Assembly: GCF_023065955.2 (NCBI RefSeq)
Contig: NW_026622997.1
Location: 19,572,001 to 19,636,000 of the forward strand
Source of the DNA: Ursus arctos
Lineage: Eukaryota; Chordata; Mammalia; Carnivora; Ursidae
Reading direction: 5' to 3'
DNA length: 64,000 nt
Below, one piece after another: positions 24,003-34,897 of this stretch (positions are counted from its first letter, which is position 1; each line of letters begins with the position of its first letter). Both the position numbers and the translations under genes were made by a program. A model generated the notes under the pieces. That model ran no database searches and was not told where the DNA came from. It saw only the letters and a program-made list of their open reading frames with translations.

Positions 24003-24241
24003 TTCACAGTAACATAGCTAACACGTAGCACTTACTAGGTCCTCGGAGTTACGCTAAGCACTTTACCCTTCATAACCCAGAGTCACCCTCTGAAGTAGGT
24101 ATTATTATCTGCATTTTGCAAATGAGAATACCAAGGGTAAGGAAGCTGCTGGAAGCCCCGTAGCTGGTGAGCAGTGGAGCCGGACTTGGAACCCAGACCT
24201 TCCACCAGCATCAGTGCCTGTCACCACCACGCTCTACTGCC
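24003..24241 (-). mobile_element. MIR, nearly complete
   Basis: Runs from 'tagcacttactaggtcctcg' through 'aagtaggtattattatctgc', 'ttttgcaaatgagaatacca' and 'gcagtggagccggacttgga' to 'cgctctactgc', covering most of a reverse MIR. Confidence 0.9.
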
Positions 24242-24448
24242 ATACAGGAGAATGAACACGGTGTATCAGCTACATTCAGAGCTTCATCTGTAGGCAGACA
24301 GGGCCCACATATGCTGGTGGGAAAGTTCTTTGAACACCACCGGGACTCTGGGAGTACCTTCTGGTTAATCTGTAAACCTCGAGGGAGCCCACATCTCCGC
24401 GGTGCGCCGTGGTGCCTACGTCAGCGCCCTAGGCACTTGCCAATACGA

Positions 24449-24838
24449 CGTATTATTTGCAACAACGTGGATGGAACTCGAGGGTATTATGCTAAGCAAA
24501 ATAAGTCTGCCAGAGAAAGACAAAATACCATATGATTTCACTCACATGTGGAATTTAAGAAACAGAACCTGAACAGAGGAGAAGGGAAGGAAAAATAAAA
24601 CAAGACGAAAACAGAGAGGGAGGCAAACCATAAGAGACTCTTCACTCTAGGGAACAAACTGAAGGTTGCTGGAGGGGAAGTTGGTGGGGAGATGGGGTCA
24701 CTGGGTGCTGGGCATTCAGGAGGGCACTGGTGATGAGCACTGGGTGTTGTATGCAACTGATGAATCTCTAAATTCTACCCCTGAAACTAATAATTATGTT
24801 AACTAAATTGAATTTAAATAAAAAATTAAAAAGAGAGA
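24449..24838 (+). mobile_element. carnivoran L1 3' end, older subfamily
   Basis: Starts in the last codons of ORF2 ('caacaacgtggatggaactc') and runs through the 3' UTR ('aaaccataagagactcttca', 'gatgagcactgggtgttg', 'tctacccctgaaactaataa') to an A-rich end. Confidence 0.92.
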
Positions 24839-25540
24839 GAGATTATCTTCTTCTTGGTTGTAACCCTCTTACGAGATAAGGAATTCCTTTATAACGTCAG
24901 TGTTGTTTTTCTATATATCCTCACATTCAACGTAATATGGTGATATTCCCAAAATGAGTACACGTGGTTGCAGCACAAAGCATATTACTCATGGCCCCTT
25001 TATTTACACTGCGTTATCATAATTTAAGTTGGCTGCTGTTATAGCTTGATGTTCAGCGGCTTGCAATCTTAGCTGGCCAATATAAACTAGGAAGTTCGGG
25101 GACAAAACAGAAATTCTTATTTCCCAGTACGTAGGTGATATGGTGATTTGGTGTGCGGGTGTCAATTTGATTACTTCAATATTTGTTACCTAAATACCTC
25201 CAGAAGAAATAGAATCTGTCTCAGTCTTCTCTTGCAGACCGTTACAAAACCAGATGAGCTCATGTCTGTAAACCACTTTGAGTTCTTTGGTGGCCAATAC
25301 GTTATAAACAATGTATCTTCATATTACACATAATAATAACTCTGTGCTGTAGAGAACTCAAAAGCAACTTACATGAAATGTGATTTGGAAATTAATGTCA
25401 GTCTCCTTTGTACTTATTTCTGGAAATAGCAGATTTCCTAAAACAAGAAATGGAAAGTTCCAGGGGCAAGTGTAGCCTGTTAGAATAATTTTCCATTATT
25501 TGAGGTTCTTCCCCAAACTAAACAACAGAACCAACTCTGT

Positions 25541-25582
<42 letters not shown>

Positions 25583-28500
25583 TTCTCATGGAACATACTG
25601 GATCCACTGATTTCAGGAACTATTCAATTGCCGTATAATCAGGAAAGGGGAGGGTCACTTCCGTTATCTTCGTGTGGTTGCTCTTTTTGACGCACATGCT
25701 ATATCGTATTCCTATCACGCACATTGATATGTGCCCTGCGATTCAACTGCATTTGCAGAATAAACTGATGAGCAAGCCAATATTCAAGATAGTCTGAGTG
25801 ACAGTAATGTCACAAATATGTGACCACCTTCTAACCATACCAGATCCTGGCATATTGGCCAGGCCAATTCTAGGCCTGCTGGGTCAGTAACTGGGATCCA
25901 GCGTTGTCAGTGGCCCTGGAGGCCATGTCGTGACAGAAAGCACCATAGTAAGGACTGGGCAGGCAAGGCAAGCAAGGCAGCCTCTGGGAAGCCTACCAGA
26001 GCCTTCTGAGAAGCCACAGTTCAGGTGTGAAGCTGGGGTAAGAACCAAAAAAGTAACCGAGGACCTGGCACAGAGAGGCCTGCATGGACTTAGCAGAACA
26101 TTCTGTAGCCATTTCAACCGACTTCTTTTCCTACCTGTTTGGCTAGAGGCCTCACTGCCAGGAACTTACAGGGACCAAACTCTGGCCCCATATGTTTTGG
26201 GCAAACAGCAGCAATTGTACATATTAGTATGGAAACTATTCACTTCAGGTGGCTGGATAAAGCCTGGGCCCAGTACTTTCTTCAACAGTAGTAAGTTACT
26301 CCTTCTAGGACTTTCTAAATGTGTGTCTCAATAGATTTCAGTAAAACAGCAAAGTCACTCAACAGAGCAGGCTGATATGAACAGAAAAACACCTGCAGGG
26401 CTGTTTGGCGTTGATAACACCAACAAGGCAATCCAAGGTAGGCCAAAGGTCTGTGTGTGTAGGGGAAGGGAGGGGAGGTGCTCAACACGAGGTCAGAGCA
26501 AGGGGAGCCCGGGCAGCAGGGAAGATCACTGTTGTCCGTTTCACAATTCAACCTTGGATCCCGCGAGTCTGGATGGGGATGGCCCTGAAGAAGCTTGCAT
26601 TTCTTCTACTTTCGGGCAAGGGTGGGCTCTCTCATTTAAATTCTAAGGCTGAAAACAAAGACCTTAACCATAGAATTCAAAATGGTTCACCTTGTAGAAT
26701 AAGTGTATTTGATCCGGCCAGGTGAAATTGTCATTCTTTATTTGTAACTTTAAAAAAATTTATATTGCTCAAATTAATATCCCTGTTGACTATTGTTATC
26801 AAATCATAGTAGGATTGTTGATTTCTAACTCGAAACAGAACACTTGCAAAAGCTATGATCAGTGAAAGAAACTCGTAAATCCAAACCCATCTGTTAGATG
26901 ATGTTTCTGACTCAAGGGACTTATCAGTTAGAATGACCCCAGACGTGGTTACCTAAGTCAAACAAAGAATCCAAAATTCAACTGAACATAATTTTAATAT
27001 CTTTAAGTGACGGGTGGTCCTAAGAACTGGAAAGAATGCAAGAACCTATCAAGTTCCAAGATCTTTAAAATGGTACCCGGAGGGCACCTTCTGTCATCAT
27101 CAATGATCTCATCTGTTCCAAGTCCTTCCTATGCACAAGTGTCCAGCATTGGCTGGACTCTCCCCAACATAGCCATTCTGGCCAGGAAACTGGCTGCGGA
27201 GATTCTGGAAAAAGGCCACTTTGGCCCCAGTGGACTGTGCTCTATGAAATTCTCCTGAACATCCTCAGAGACACACATATCTCATTGTGAATCAACCCTA
27301 CACTACGCCCAAAGACCCTGGGATACCAAGCCACAATCACATCCAAATTGCCATCAAAGCAAGATGAGGCTAGTATTCCAAAATATTCCCAAAAACCCCC
27401 AAACAATCTGGCCCTTGGTATAAATAGACTTATTTACTATTCTCCAGCTGGGGAGGTAAACTCACATACATCCCACCATGAAGGGGTTGACAAAATGCAA
27501 TATGGACTTAGAACAACTTTTAGAAATCTGTGAGGTCAATATCAATTGATTGATAATGTCCTGCACTTCAGATACTGACACTGAAATAGATGTAGAATAA
27601 CTTAATGAAAGTCTCTTTTCATTGTTCCTTTAAAAAATGCAAGTCGAAGCTGACTTGTGCAAATCTGGGGTACCATTTAAGACCTCAGGGGCCTAGAGAA
27701 CACCCCACAGCTTGGGGCAGCTTCAGACTGAGAGTGGCAGGCACACGTGACTGAACCAAGAGCCAAGCAAGCACTGACAAACTGTGTGGGGAGGCAGAAC
27801 GTGCAGCCTCGGGGCCATCCCCGTGAACTGGGAAATCGCCAGGCTACTACCCATCGCAGCGCCGTGAGCTTTGCTTACAGCCCTAGTTTGCTGCTTCCTT
27901 AGTGGAAGGTCTTCCTTCCTTTTTCTCACCTTGACCACTTTCCTCAAGTGTCTCTTACACTTGACGGTGTAGAATTACAATCCTGGAAAGCTCTGATCAG
28001 AGCTTCATGACTCTACAAATATCAGTGTGTACATTTGCACACCCAGAGGCAGGGTGATGAGGGCAATCAGCCCCTCCGCGATCAAAATAACTCGATAATA
28101 CCTATTAATAGAAATATTCCTGATATTTTACTTTCTTAAGCTCATAGCCTCTTTGTTCTTCAACAAATACCATGACTCCCTTTCTTTAAAAATGCATACC
28201 TGGGTCTTTTTTCAGATACAGACCTCACTTGGCTTATTACTCTTGATTTCAAAATGTATGCTTGAATCTGGTTTGTATTGTATGTTTGTTAACTCATGAG
28301 TATAAAGGCCTAACTAACTTCCCTTGTGAGCTGCAGAACAATTTCCAAAAAGGTGGTCAGGAAGGGGTCTTAAGTTACACTTGAAACAGAACACTTGTAA
28401 AAACAATGTGTTAGGAATTGAGTTGAAACTGACCTGGCTCCTAACTGGTGGATGACCCCTATTTATTCCGACCTGCAGATATTTTTTGGAGAAAGGCCAA

Positions 28501-28799
28501 AGTCATATATATTTTTTAAAATCCACCAGTAGCAGGAGTATTTGCTAGCATAGATCTTTAAAAAACCTTAGAAGCTTACTTAATGTGTTCATAAATCCAA
28601 AGCATGAAGGCGTGAGCAAAAGTGGGGTGGAGAACCATTCTAGCCCCTGCTCCTTTTTCACCTCTGCTGTTAACAATACCCACCTGTGTAGTTACATTCA
28701 GGTTACAAATCGGAAGAAAGTTGATGTCAGACAGGCCGAAACGTTTTTCAATAGCAAGGGTGAGAGGAGAGGGCAAAATCACTTAATGAGTCAAATTGT
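24839..28799. other. intergenic, no lineage-specific repeats
   Basis: Almost 4 kb with only a (TG)n tract at 25538-25581. Frames of 83-134 codons (25930-26334, 26405-26725, 27007-27258) have no domain I recognise and no splice or promoter context. Confidence 0.6.
25538..25581 (+). repeat. (TG)n microsatellite
   Basis: TGTGTGTATG start, then about 17 pure TG units. Confidence 0.98.
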
Positions 28800-29560
28800 T
28801 TGTTGCATCATTCACTCATTCATCCATTCATTCATCCAACATTGACAAATTGCCTCCTGTGGGCTAGATCTCATGCCCAGCACCATAGTTATAAAGCTTG
28901 GTAAGGTGAGATAGAGAATAATTTTTGAAAGTACTAAATGACAAGTGAAGTAATGGAAAGCCATACGAGATATAAGAGAAAAGATTGCTTAATTCTACTC
29001 CAGAGAAATTACTCAGAGATCTTTGGCTACTTGAACTGATTTTTAAAAATGAGAATTTTTTTCCATTGGGTTTTAGAGGGAAGGAAGGAAGAGATTCTAG
29101 ACAGAGACAAGACCATGCCTAAATGCACAGACACATGATTCAACATGGCACATTTATGAAATTTCCGCCATCACTGGAACAAAGTTTGCAAAGGAGAGAG
29201 TAGCAATAAATAAAGCTGAAGGTTTAGTTAGCATCCAATCGAAATCAAAGGTACTTTTGAAGCAATGGAAGCTATGGGAGGTTTTCAATTAGGGCATGTT
29301 CTGGTCAGATTTTCATTTGGAAACATCATTCTGGTGACAGGCTGGGGCACTGGATTAGAAGGGGAAGACACAGTGAGGCAATCATGAATAGTCCATGTCA
29401 AAGAGGTTGAGGCCTAAGCTAAGGCTGGGGAAGGGATAATATATAGTCAGTAAATATTTGGGTGGGAGGTAGGATTGGCAGGCTTTCCAACAATTGTTAG
29501 TGGGTAATGCAGTCAGCAGAGCAGAAAGTCAGGGTTGCCTGCCAGTTTCAGAGGGTGGCT
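28800..29560 (-). mobile_element. L2-type ancient repeat
   Basis: Starts with the reverse L2 end ('cattcattcatccaacattg', 'tcatgcccagcacc') and continues with blocks 'aagcaatggaagctatggga', 'attctggtgacaggctgggg' and 'gtgaggcaatcatgaatagt', which recur widely in this order in mammals. Family name is by memory of the pattern. Confidence 0.6.
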
Positions 29561-29929
29561 TGTCCTCACTGGGATAGGCTAGACTGGTTCTTCTCACACA
29601 GTTGTAAGGATGAACAAGCTTTTCCTTTTTTATTTCCAGTACGTGAAACACAATTTGTGATTCCACTCGTTGCACGTGACTAGTACGTTGCTTGTACCAT
29701 ATGCAACTCACCACGCGATTTCTTGTAAGTACTCAAATTGGTTATACTCGATGCAATGAATCCACTCATCATGCGCTTAGATGAAATGCTTTCCAATGGC
29801 TCTAAAAGTTTGCTAATGTTTACTCACAAATTTCTATACTTCTCTTCTTGTTCACTAATAATGATTGTTCATCAATCAGCACCAAATTGTGGACTAACAT
29901 TTGCAGTAGCTACATTCTGATCAAAATAG

Positions 29930-30330
29930 ATTTTAAATAGTCCCCAAATGTCAGTGGCTTAACAGTGTAGATGTGTTCTCCACTCACGGTCCACTTAACT
30001 GTCTGAGGTGGGTGCTCCTGCTTGGCAGGTGGTTCTCCTCTACCTGGTGACTCGGGGACCTAGACTCCTTCCATATTTTGGCCCACCATCCTCTAGGGCA
30101 TCCTCTTGGACTAGATCCATCCGCAAAAAGGAAAGATATTTGAGGGGAAGCACCCACTTCTTAAAAACTGTGGCTTGGAATGGCACAAATCACTCCCGGC
30201 CCCACCGGATAGGCTAGAACTCAGTCGCATGGCCCCACCTCACTGCAAGGGAGGCTGGGAAATGTAGTCCAGCAGTATACCCAGGAAGAGGAGGAAGTAG
30301 TTCTGGAGGGAACGGTCCCGTGACTCTGCC
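29930..30330 (+). mobile_element. unassigned dispersed repeat
   Basis: 'tgtcagtggcttaacagtgt', 'gactcggggacctagactcc', 'ctcagtcgcatggccccacc' and 'gggaggctgggaaatgtagt' form a sequence I recognise as a recurring mammalian repeat, but I cannot name the family with confidence. Confidence 0.5.
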
Positions 30331-31629
30331 ACGTGACTACTCCCGATGATACTCAGATGAATGCGAACAAACCAGTTGATTCCTTCCACAGAATGTGTTC
30401 AGCAGGGGATTATGGTGAGACCAAAGAGGTATAACTCAGAGTAGCTCAAGGTTTCCCCACTGTTCTGAGCTTCAGCGTGTCTTACAGCTTTGTTTGGATT
30501 ATGGACACTTTTAATACAAGCGAAGGCTCATCTATGACTTGTGCACGAGGCGTCAGTGCAGGAAATTAAATATGCTTAATTAAATATGCAGGAGGTACCA
30601 CGTGCACCTGCATGGAAACTCAGGGGTAAAATCTGTCTCTTACTGTGAGGGGCTAGATGCTTTTTATATAAGCCCATAGATGTACTATCTTTATATCTAT
30701 ACGTTTGACTTCGACTTCCTGGCTTTATGTGGCCATCCTATGCGTCAAAAGCATATCTTTGGTAGGTCAAGTTGATTGCTCCTTCAGGACAGACTGTGGG
30801 CTTCATGAGAGGAATAAGACCTTTTCACTACAGCAAAAAGAAGAGCCAAACTGTTCAAGGTGGTTTTAGACTTATTTGTCCTACACGCAGTCACTGACTA
30901 GATAGCCTCCTGGCTCATTAGTTTTATTAGTTTTAGTTTTTACTAAAGCTAAATCACTCATGTTTCACAGGAAATTTAATGTGTCATTTAAAATGTCACC
31001 AAAATAAAAAATTGTAACAATGTCACCACTGCTCTCTGTCTTCTCCTTACTCCTTTTCCTAATTTAACAACTAATTTTCTTTATTACCTTTCCATTTTCT
31101 CTGTAGTTCCCTAAAAAAAATGGAGCTAAGGCCAATGTTTTTAAGAGTCCCTGGGTTAAACTCCAGACATGGAAGGAAACCATCATCACCTGCTACCCTC
31201 AGAAGCCACCTCCTGTGGCCCTTGATGACAAGCCATCAAATATTCCAGTATGATTGCCCAGAAGAGCATAGAGCTCTCTGGAGGTGTCGAGCCAGTGACC
31301 CTCTCCCAGCTTCCCCACGTGTGAGCTCCGTGACCTGCACAAGTCACTGAATTTGAGCCCTGGAGTCCTCTCCTGTGAGACGCGGGCAGCCCCCCAGGGC
31401 TGTTGGTTTAAAGGACACATACGACCCTTCACACAGGGCTGAGCACTGAATGAGAGACGGCTTGCGGCTGTGGTGGTGAGTCATCCCCACACATCTGAGA
31501 GCCCAAGCCCCACTCTGCTCTCCTGAAGCAGCAGAGAGATGCTCCTGCTCCCTTTCTTCCAGCTGCCGTTCAGTGGCAGGAAAAGGAGGCTGAACGCGGT
31601 TACCCCCTCGCTGGGTGGCGGGGAGTATT
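30331..31629. other. intergenic, nothing recognised
   Basis: Unique-looking sequence between an unassigned repeat and a MaLR-like LTR. Confidence 0.6.
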
Positions 31630-31910
31630 TATTTCCTGTGGCACCTGTAACAAAACACCGTACACTAGGTGGCTAAACATAACCAAAATGTATACTTTTA
31701 GGGTTCTGGAAGCTAGAAGTCTGAAATCAAGGTGAAAAGGCTCTAGAGCGAATCTGTTTCATGCTTCTCTCCCACCTTCTGGTGATTGCTGGCAATCCGT
31801 GACTTTCCTTAGTTTGTAGGCATGTCACTGCGATCTCTGTCTCCACCTCCGGAAGGCAGTCTCCTGCGCATGCGCATGCGCTTGCGCGGGGGTGTGTCTC
31901 TGTGTGTGTG

Positions 31911-31961
<51 letters not shown>

Positions 31962-32130
31962 CTTTCTTTTAAAGACACCAGTCATTGGAGCAGAGTCCTC
32001 CCCAGTCCAGTATGAATTCAACCCAATTACATTTGCAAAGACCCTTTTTCCAAATAAGGTCGCATTCACAGGTTGTGGGGATCAGGACTTAAGTGTATCT
32101 TTCTGGGGACAACATTCAAACCACTACATA
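31630..32130 (-). mobile_element. MaLR-like LTR carrying a (TG)n expansion
   Basis: Reverse-oriented relative of the element at 19878-20357: 'gtaacaaaacaccgtacact', 'gaagctagaagtctgaaatc', 'cacctccggaaggcagtctc', then a CpG-containing palindrome and (TG)n tract at 31865-31960, then 'caattacatttgcaaagacc' and 'aggacttaagtgtatctttc'. Confidence 0.8.
31865..31960 (+). repeat. alternating purine-pyrimidine tract: GCGCATGCGC palindromes plus (TG)n
   Basis: TGCGCATGCGCA at 31865-31876 overlaps a second TGCGCATGCGCT at 31871-31882, then CTTGCGCG, then (TG)n from 31892 to 31960 with few breaks. Alternation over almost 100 bp is favourable to Z-DNA. Confidence 0.93.
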
Positions 32131-32270
32131 GACTGGCAAAGAGACATGATTGCTTCTATTCAGTGTTCAATATCCTTCAGGGTCTGGGGACATCCTCCAC
32201 CCTTCACCTTGGCAAAGGTATAGCAGAGAAGAGACAGCAGACAGCATGTCCCATAGAAAACCCGAGGTCA

Positions 32271-32474
32271 GGCCACCTGGGTGGCTCAGTTGGTTAAGCA
32301 TGCAACTCTTGATCTTGGCTCAGGTCAGGATCTCAGGGTGGTGAGTTCAAGCCCTGCGTCAGGCTCTGCACCTAGCATGGAGTCGGCTTGAGAATATCTC
32401 CCTCTCCCTCCCCCCTCCCCCAGCTCATCCTCTCTCTCTCTAAATTAATTAATTAATTTTTAAAAAATCTTAAA
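32271..32474 (+). mobile_element. SINEC, older subfamily
   Basis: Forward SINE with an (ATTA)n tail. Target-site duplications gaaaacccgaggtca (32256-32270) and gaaaacctgaggtca (32475-32489) differ at one base. Confidence 0.94.
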
Positions 32475-32489
32475 GAAAACCTGAGGTCA

Positions 32490-33828
32490 GTTAACCTATA
32501 CTAAGCCCCGCTTAGGACATTTCCTCTGAGATCAGAGCAGTGGTTGGCAGGATCTTGAGTAAAGGCTTATTTCCTTCTTTTTTCTCAACAAGTTTTGAAG
32601 AAGAGGACCTGATGCTGTTCCCTGACCATCTCTGTATCTTCTTCCCTTGGTTCTCCATCTTGATTGTCAGCATGAAAATAAAAGAGCATGTTGAAATGCC
32701 TCCTGTCCTGCGGGATAGGAAATTGTCCCCATGAAATATGCTACCTTCTTCCAAGGCTGCCCTATTCAAGGAAGGAGAAGGTCAAGGGGTTCACCACATG
32801 CTGTCTTTATTAAAACTTACTCAAGTATCTAAATCAGCACTCTAGCTTTAGATCACAATGGTAAGACTTCTTGGTTATGCTTGTCAACACCCAAAGGTGT
32901 TGATATCCGTACCTCAATTATTTGATTTTCCTCTTGTCTGTAACACTCTTCTATGTCTGTCATGAGAGATAACATGTGGAAAGAAAGAAACCCCGGGCAT
33001 TAAAAATATCAAAATTTTTGCATGCATAATTTAAAGTCTTTTTAATTATTTAAAAGAACAGAATCACTTTGAGAAAAGTTTTCAAGTCTGGGCTGTGAGC
33101 ACATTACGGGATCTGGGGACGAAGACCAGGGGTTTGTAGTAGCTGTATAAATTTTATCTGGATCAGCAGTGACCCAAAAGCCTGTCGTAATAACCCTCAC
33201 TGACAAGTTGTCTCCAAATATATGAAAATAACGAGGGGCTCACCTGTCCAAATTCAGCACTTTCGGCACTATTCTGATTGTTGTTTAAAGGATTTTATCT
33301 TACAGATAATCAAAGAAAAGTAAACCACAGTGTCTGCATTCCTGGCTTGAGTATAACCATTCAGCCTTTCTTTGTAATTACAAGAGAAGAATAAAAGGCA
33401 AATAGCACAGATTTCTTTGCAAGGAGAAATGCACTTCTGTTTCCCATCAGTATCTTACTAGGTTATTTTAAATTGCTTACGGCCTTCAAGGAGGGCCATA
33501 TTCACATCAAAACACTTTGACCAAATGAAGGCACAATCAATACCAACCTTTCAGCCCGGTTGGACACCAATATCTGATCTAAAGTACAAGCGGGAAGTCA
33601 GCCTGCCAAAGATTAAAGCTGATCACAGTAGCTGCAGGTCAGTGTTGTTTCAAAGCTGAGGCCAAAAGTCCAACAAAAGACCAACAGTTGTGTGAAGTCG
33701 AGTAGGGCGAAGGTCTTACCGTGGCTATAGAATGAAGAAAGAAAGTCAGAGCCAAAGCTCTGGTCGAGATGCGCTAACCATGACAGTAAGAGGTAAGAGT
33801 TAAGTTTCGGTGCTCCTCTACTCTGCTC
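32490..33828. other. intergenic, nothing recognised
   Basis: Unique-looking AT-rich sequence between a SINE and a MaLR LTR. Confidence 0.6.
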
Positions 33829-34178
33829 AGTCCATTCAGGCTGCTACAACAAAAATACTGGAGATGAGGTGGCTTGTAAAGAACAGACTTGTTTCTCACA
33901 ATTCTGGAGGCTGGGACGTCCAAGGTCAAGGTGCCGGCAGATTCAGTGTTTGGTGAGGACTCACATCCTAGTTCATGGGCATTTTTTCACTACAGCTTCA
34001 CACAGTGGAAGGGATGGAAGTCTCTGGGATCTTTTTTATAAGGGGATTAATCCCATTCATGAGGGTGCTACCCTCACGACCTAAATACCTCTCAAAGGCT
34101 CCACCTCCTAATACCATCTCGTTGGGGTTTGGATTTCAAAATATGAATTTCAGAGGAGACACAAACATTCAGCCAAAA
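33829..34178 (-). mobile_element. MaLR LTR (MST/MLT1A type)
   Basis: Reverse-oriented solo LTR: starts 'tccattcaggctgctacaac', continues 'aattctggaggctgggacgt' and 'aggctccacctcctaatacc', and ends 'acacaaacattcagcc'. Confidence 0.93.
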
Positions 34179-34613
34179 CATATCCCAAATCGATTCCAAG
34201 AAGTTCTTAACTTAGTTTTCTGTAATGCTCAGAGATCTTTCAGATAATATCGACTTGACTAACACACCAATGTGGGTACCAATGTGGGTTAGATCAGGCA
34301 AGAAAATTTTATGTCAATTGAAAAGTTAACATTTTAGCTTTCCTTAGATCATTAGATATATTGTTACTTGTTTGGGCCCACATGAAATGTCCAAAGGAAG
34401 AATATCAAATCCATATTATGTTAGTTACACAGGAAGCCAGCCAGGCTATCAATACTGCTGTTTTTGTATAATAAAACTTACAAAAAAAAAATGAAAACAT
34501 GACTCTTGTAAGAACAAATAACAAAACATCTAAAATCAAACTATCTCACCTTTTAAAAATATTGTTCTAAATTAGGAGACTGGAAATGTTGTCTTAATGC
34601 TGAATTATTTTCT

Positions 34614-34695
34614 GTTGAATATTGTACACCTGAAACTAATATTAAACTGTACATCAACTGAAATTTAAATTAAAACTTTAACAAAAAGAAAAAAA
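34614..34695 (+). mobile_element. L1 3' tail, 82 bp
   Basis: Very short L1 end ('attgtacacctgaaactaat' onward, A-rich tail) with target-site duplications ctgaattattttct (34600-34613) and ctgaattgttttct (34696-34709). Confidence 0.85.
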
Positions 34696-34794
34696 CTGAA
34701 TTGTTTTCTCTTTTAGTCTAACATGTTACTGAAATTTATGGCTAAGATAAAATCGACTAAAATTTAGCATGCAGAAAAAGAATAAAGAATTTTA

Positions 34795-34897
34795 TGCACT
34801 GGGTGTTATACGCAAGTAATGAATCATGGAACTTTACATCAAAAACTAGGGATGTACTGTATGGTGACTAACATAATATAATAAAAAATTATTATAA
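34795..34897 (+). mobile_element. carnivoran L1 3' tail, ~100 bp
   Basis: Short forward L1 end beginning 'gcactgggtgttatacgc' and ending ATAAAAAATTATTATA. Flanked by target-site duplications aaaaagaataaagaatttta (34775-34794) and the near-identical copy starting at 34896. Confidence 0.93.

Noticed and set aside
25930..26334. 134-codon open frame
   Set aside because: No recognisable domain, no promoter or splice context, overlapped by an antisense frame; typical of chance.
31822..32223. 133-codon frame with a valine-cysteine run
   Set aside because: It translates a (TG)n microsatellite inside an LTR.
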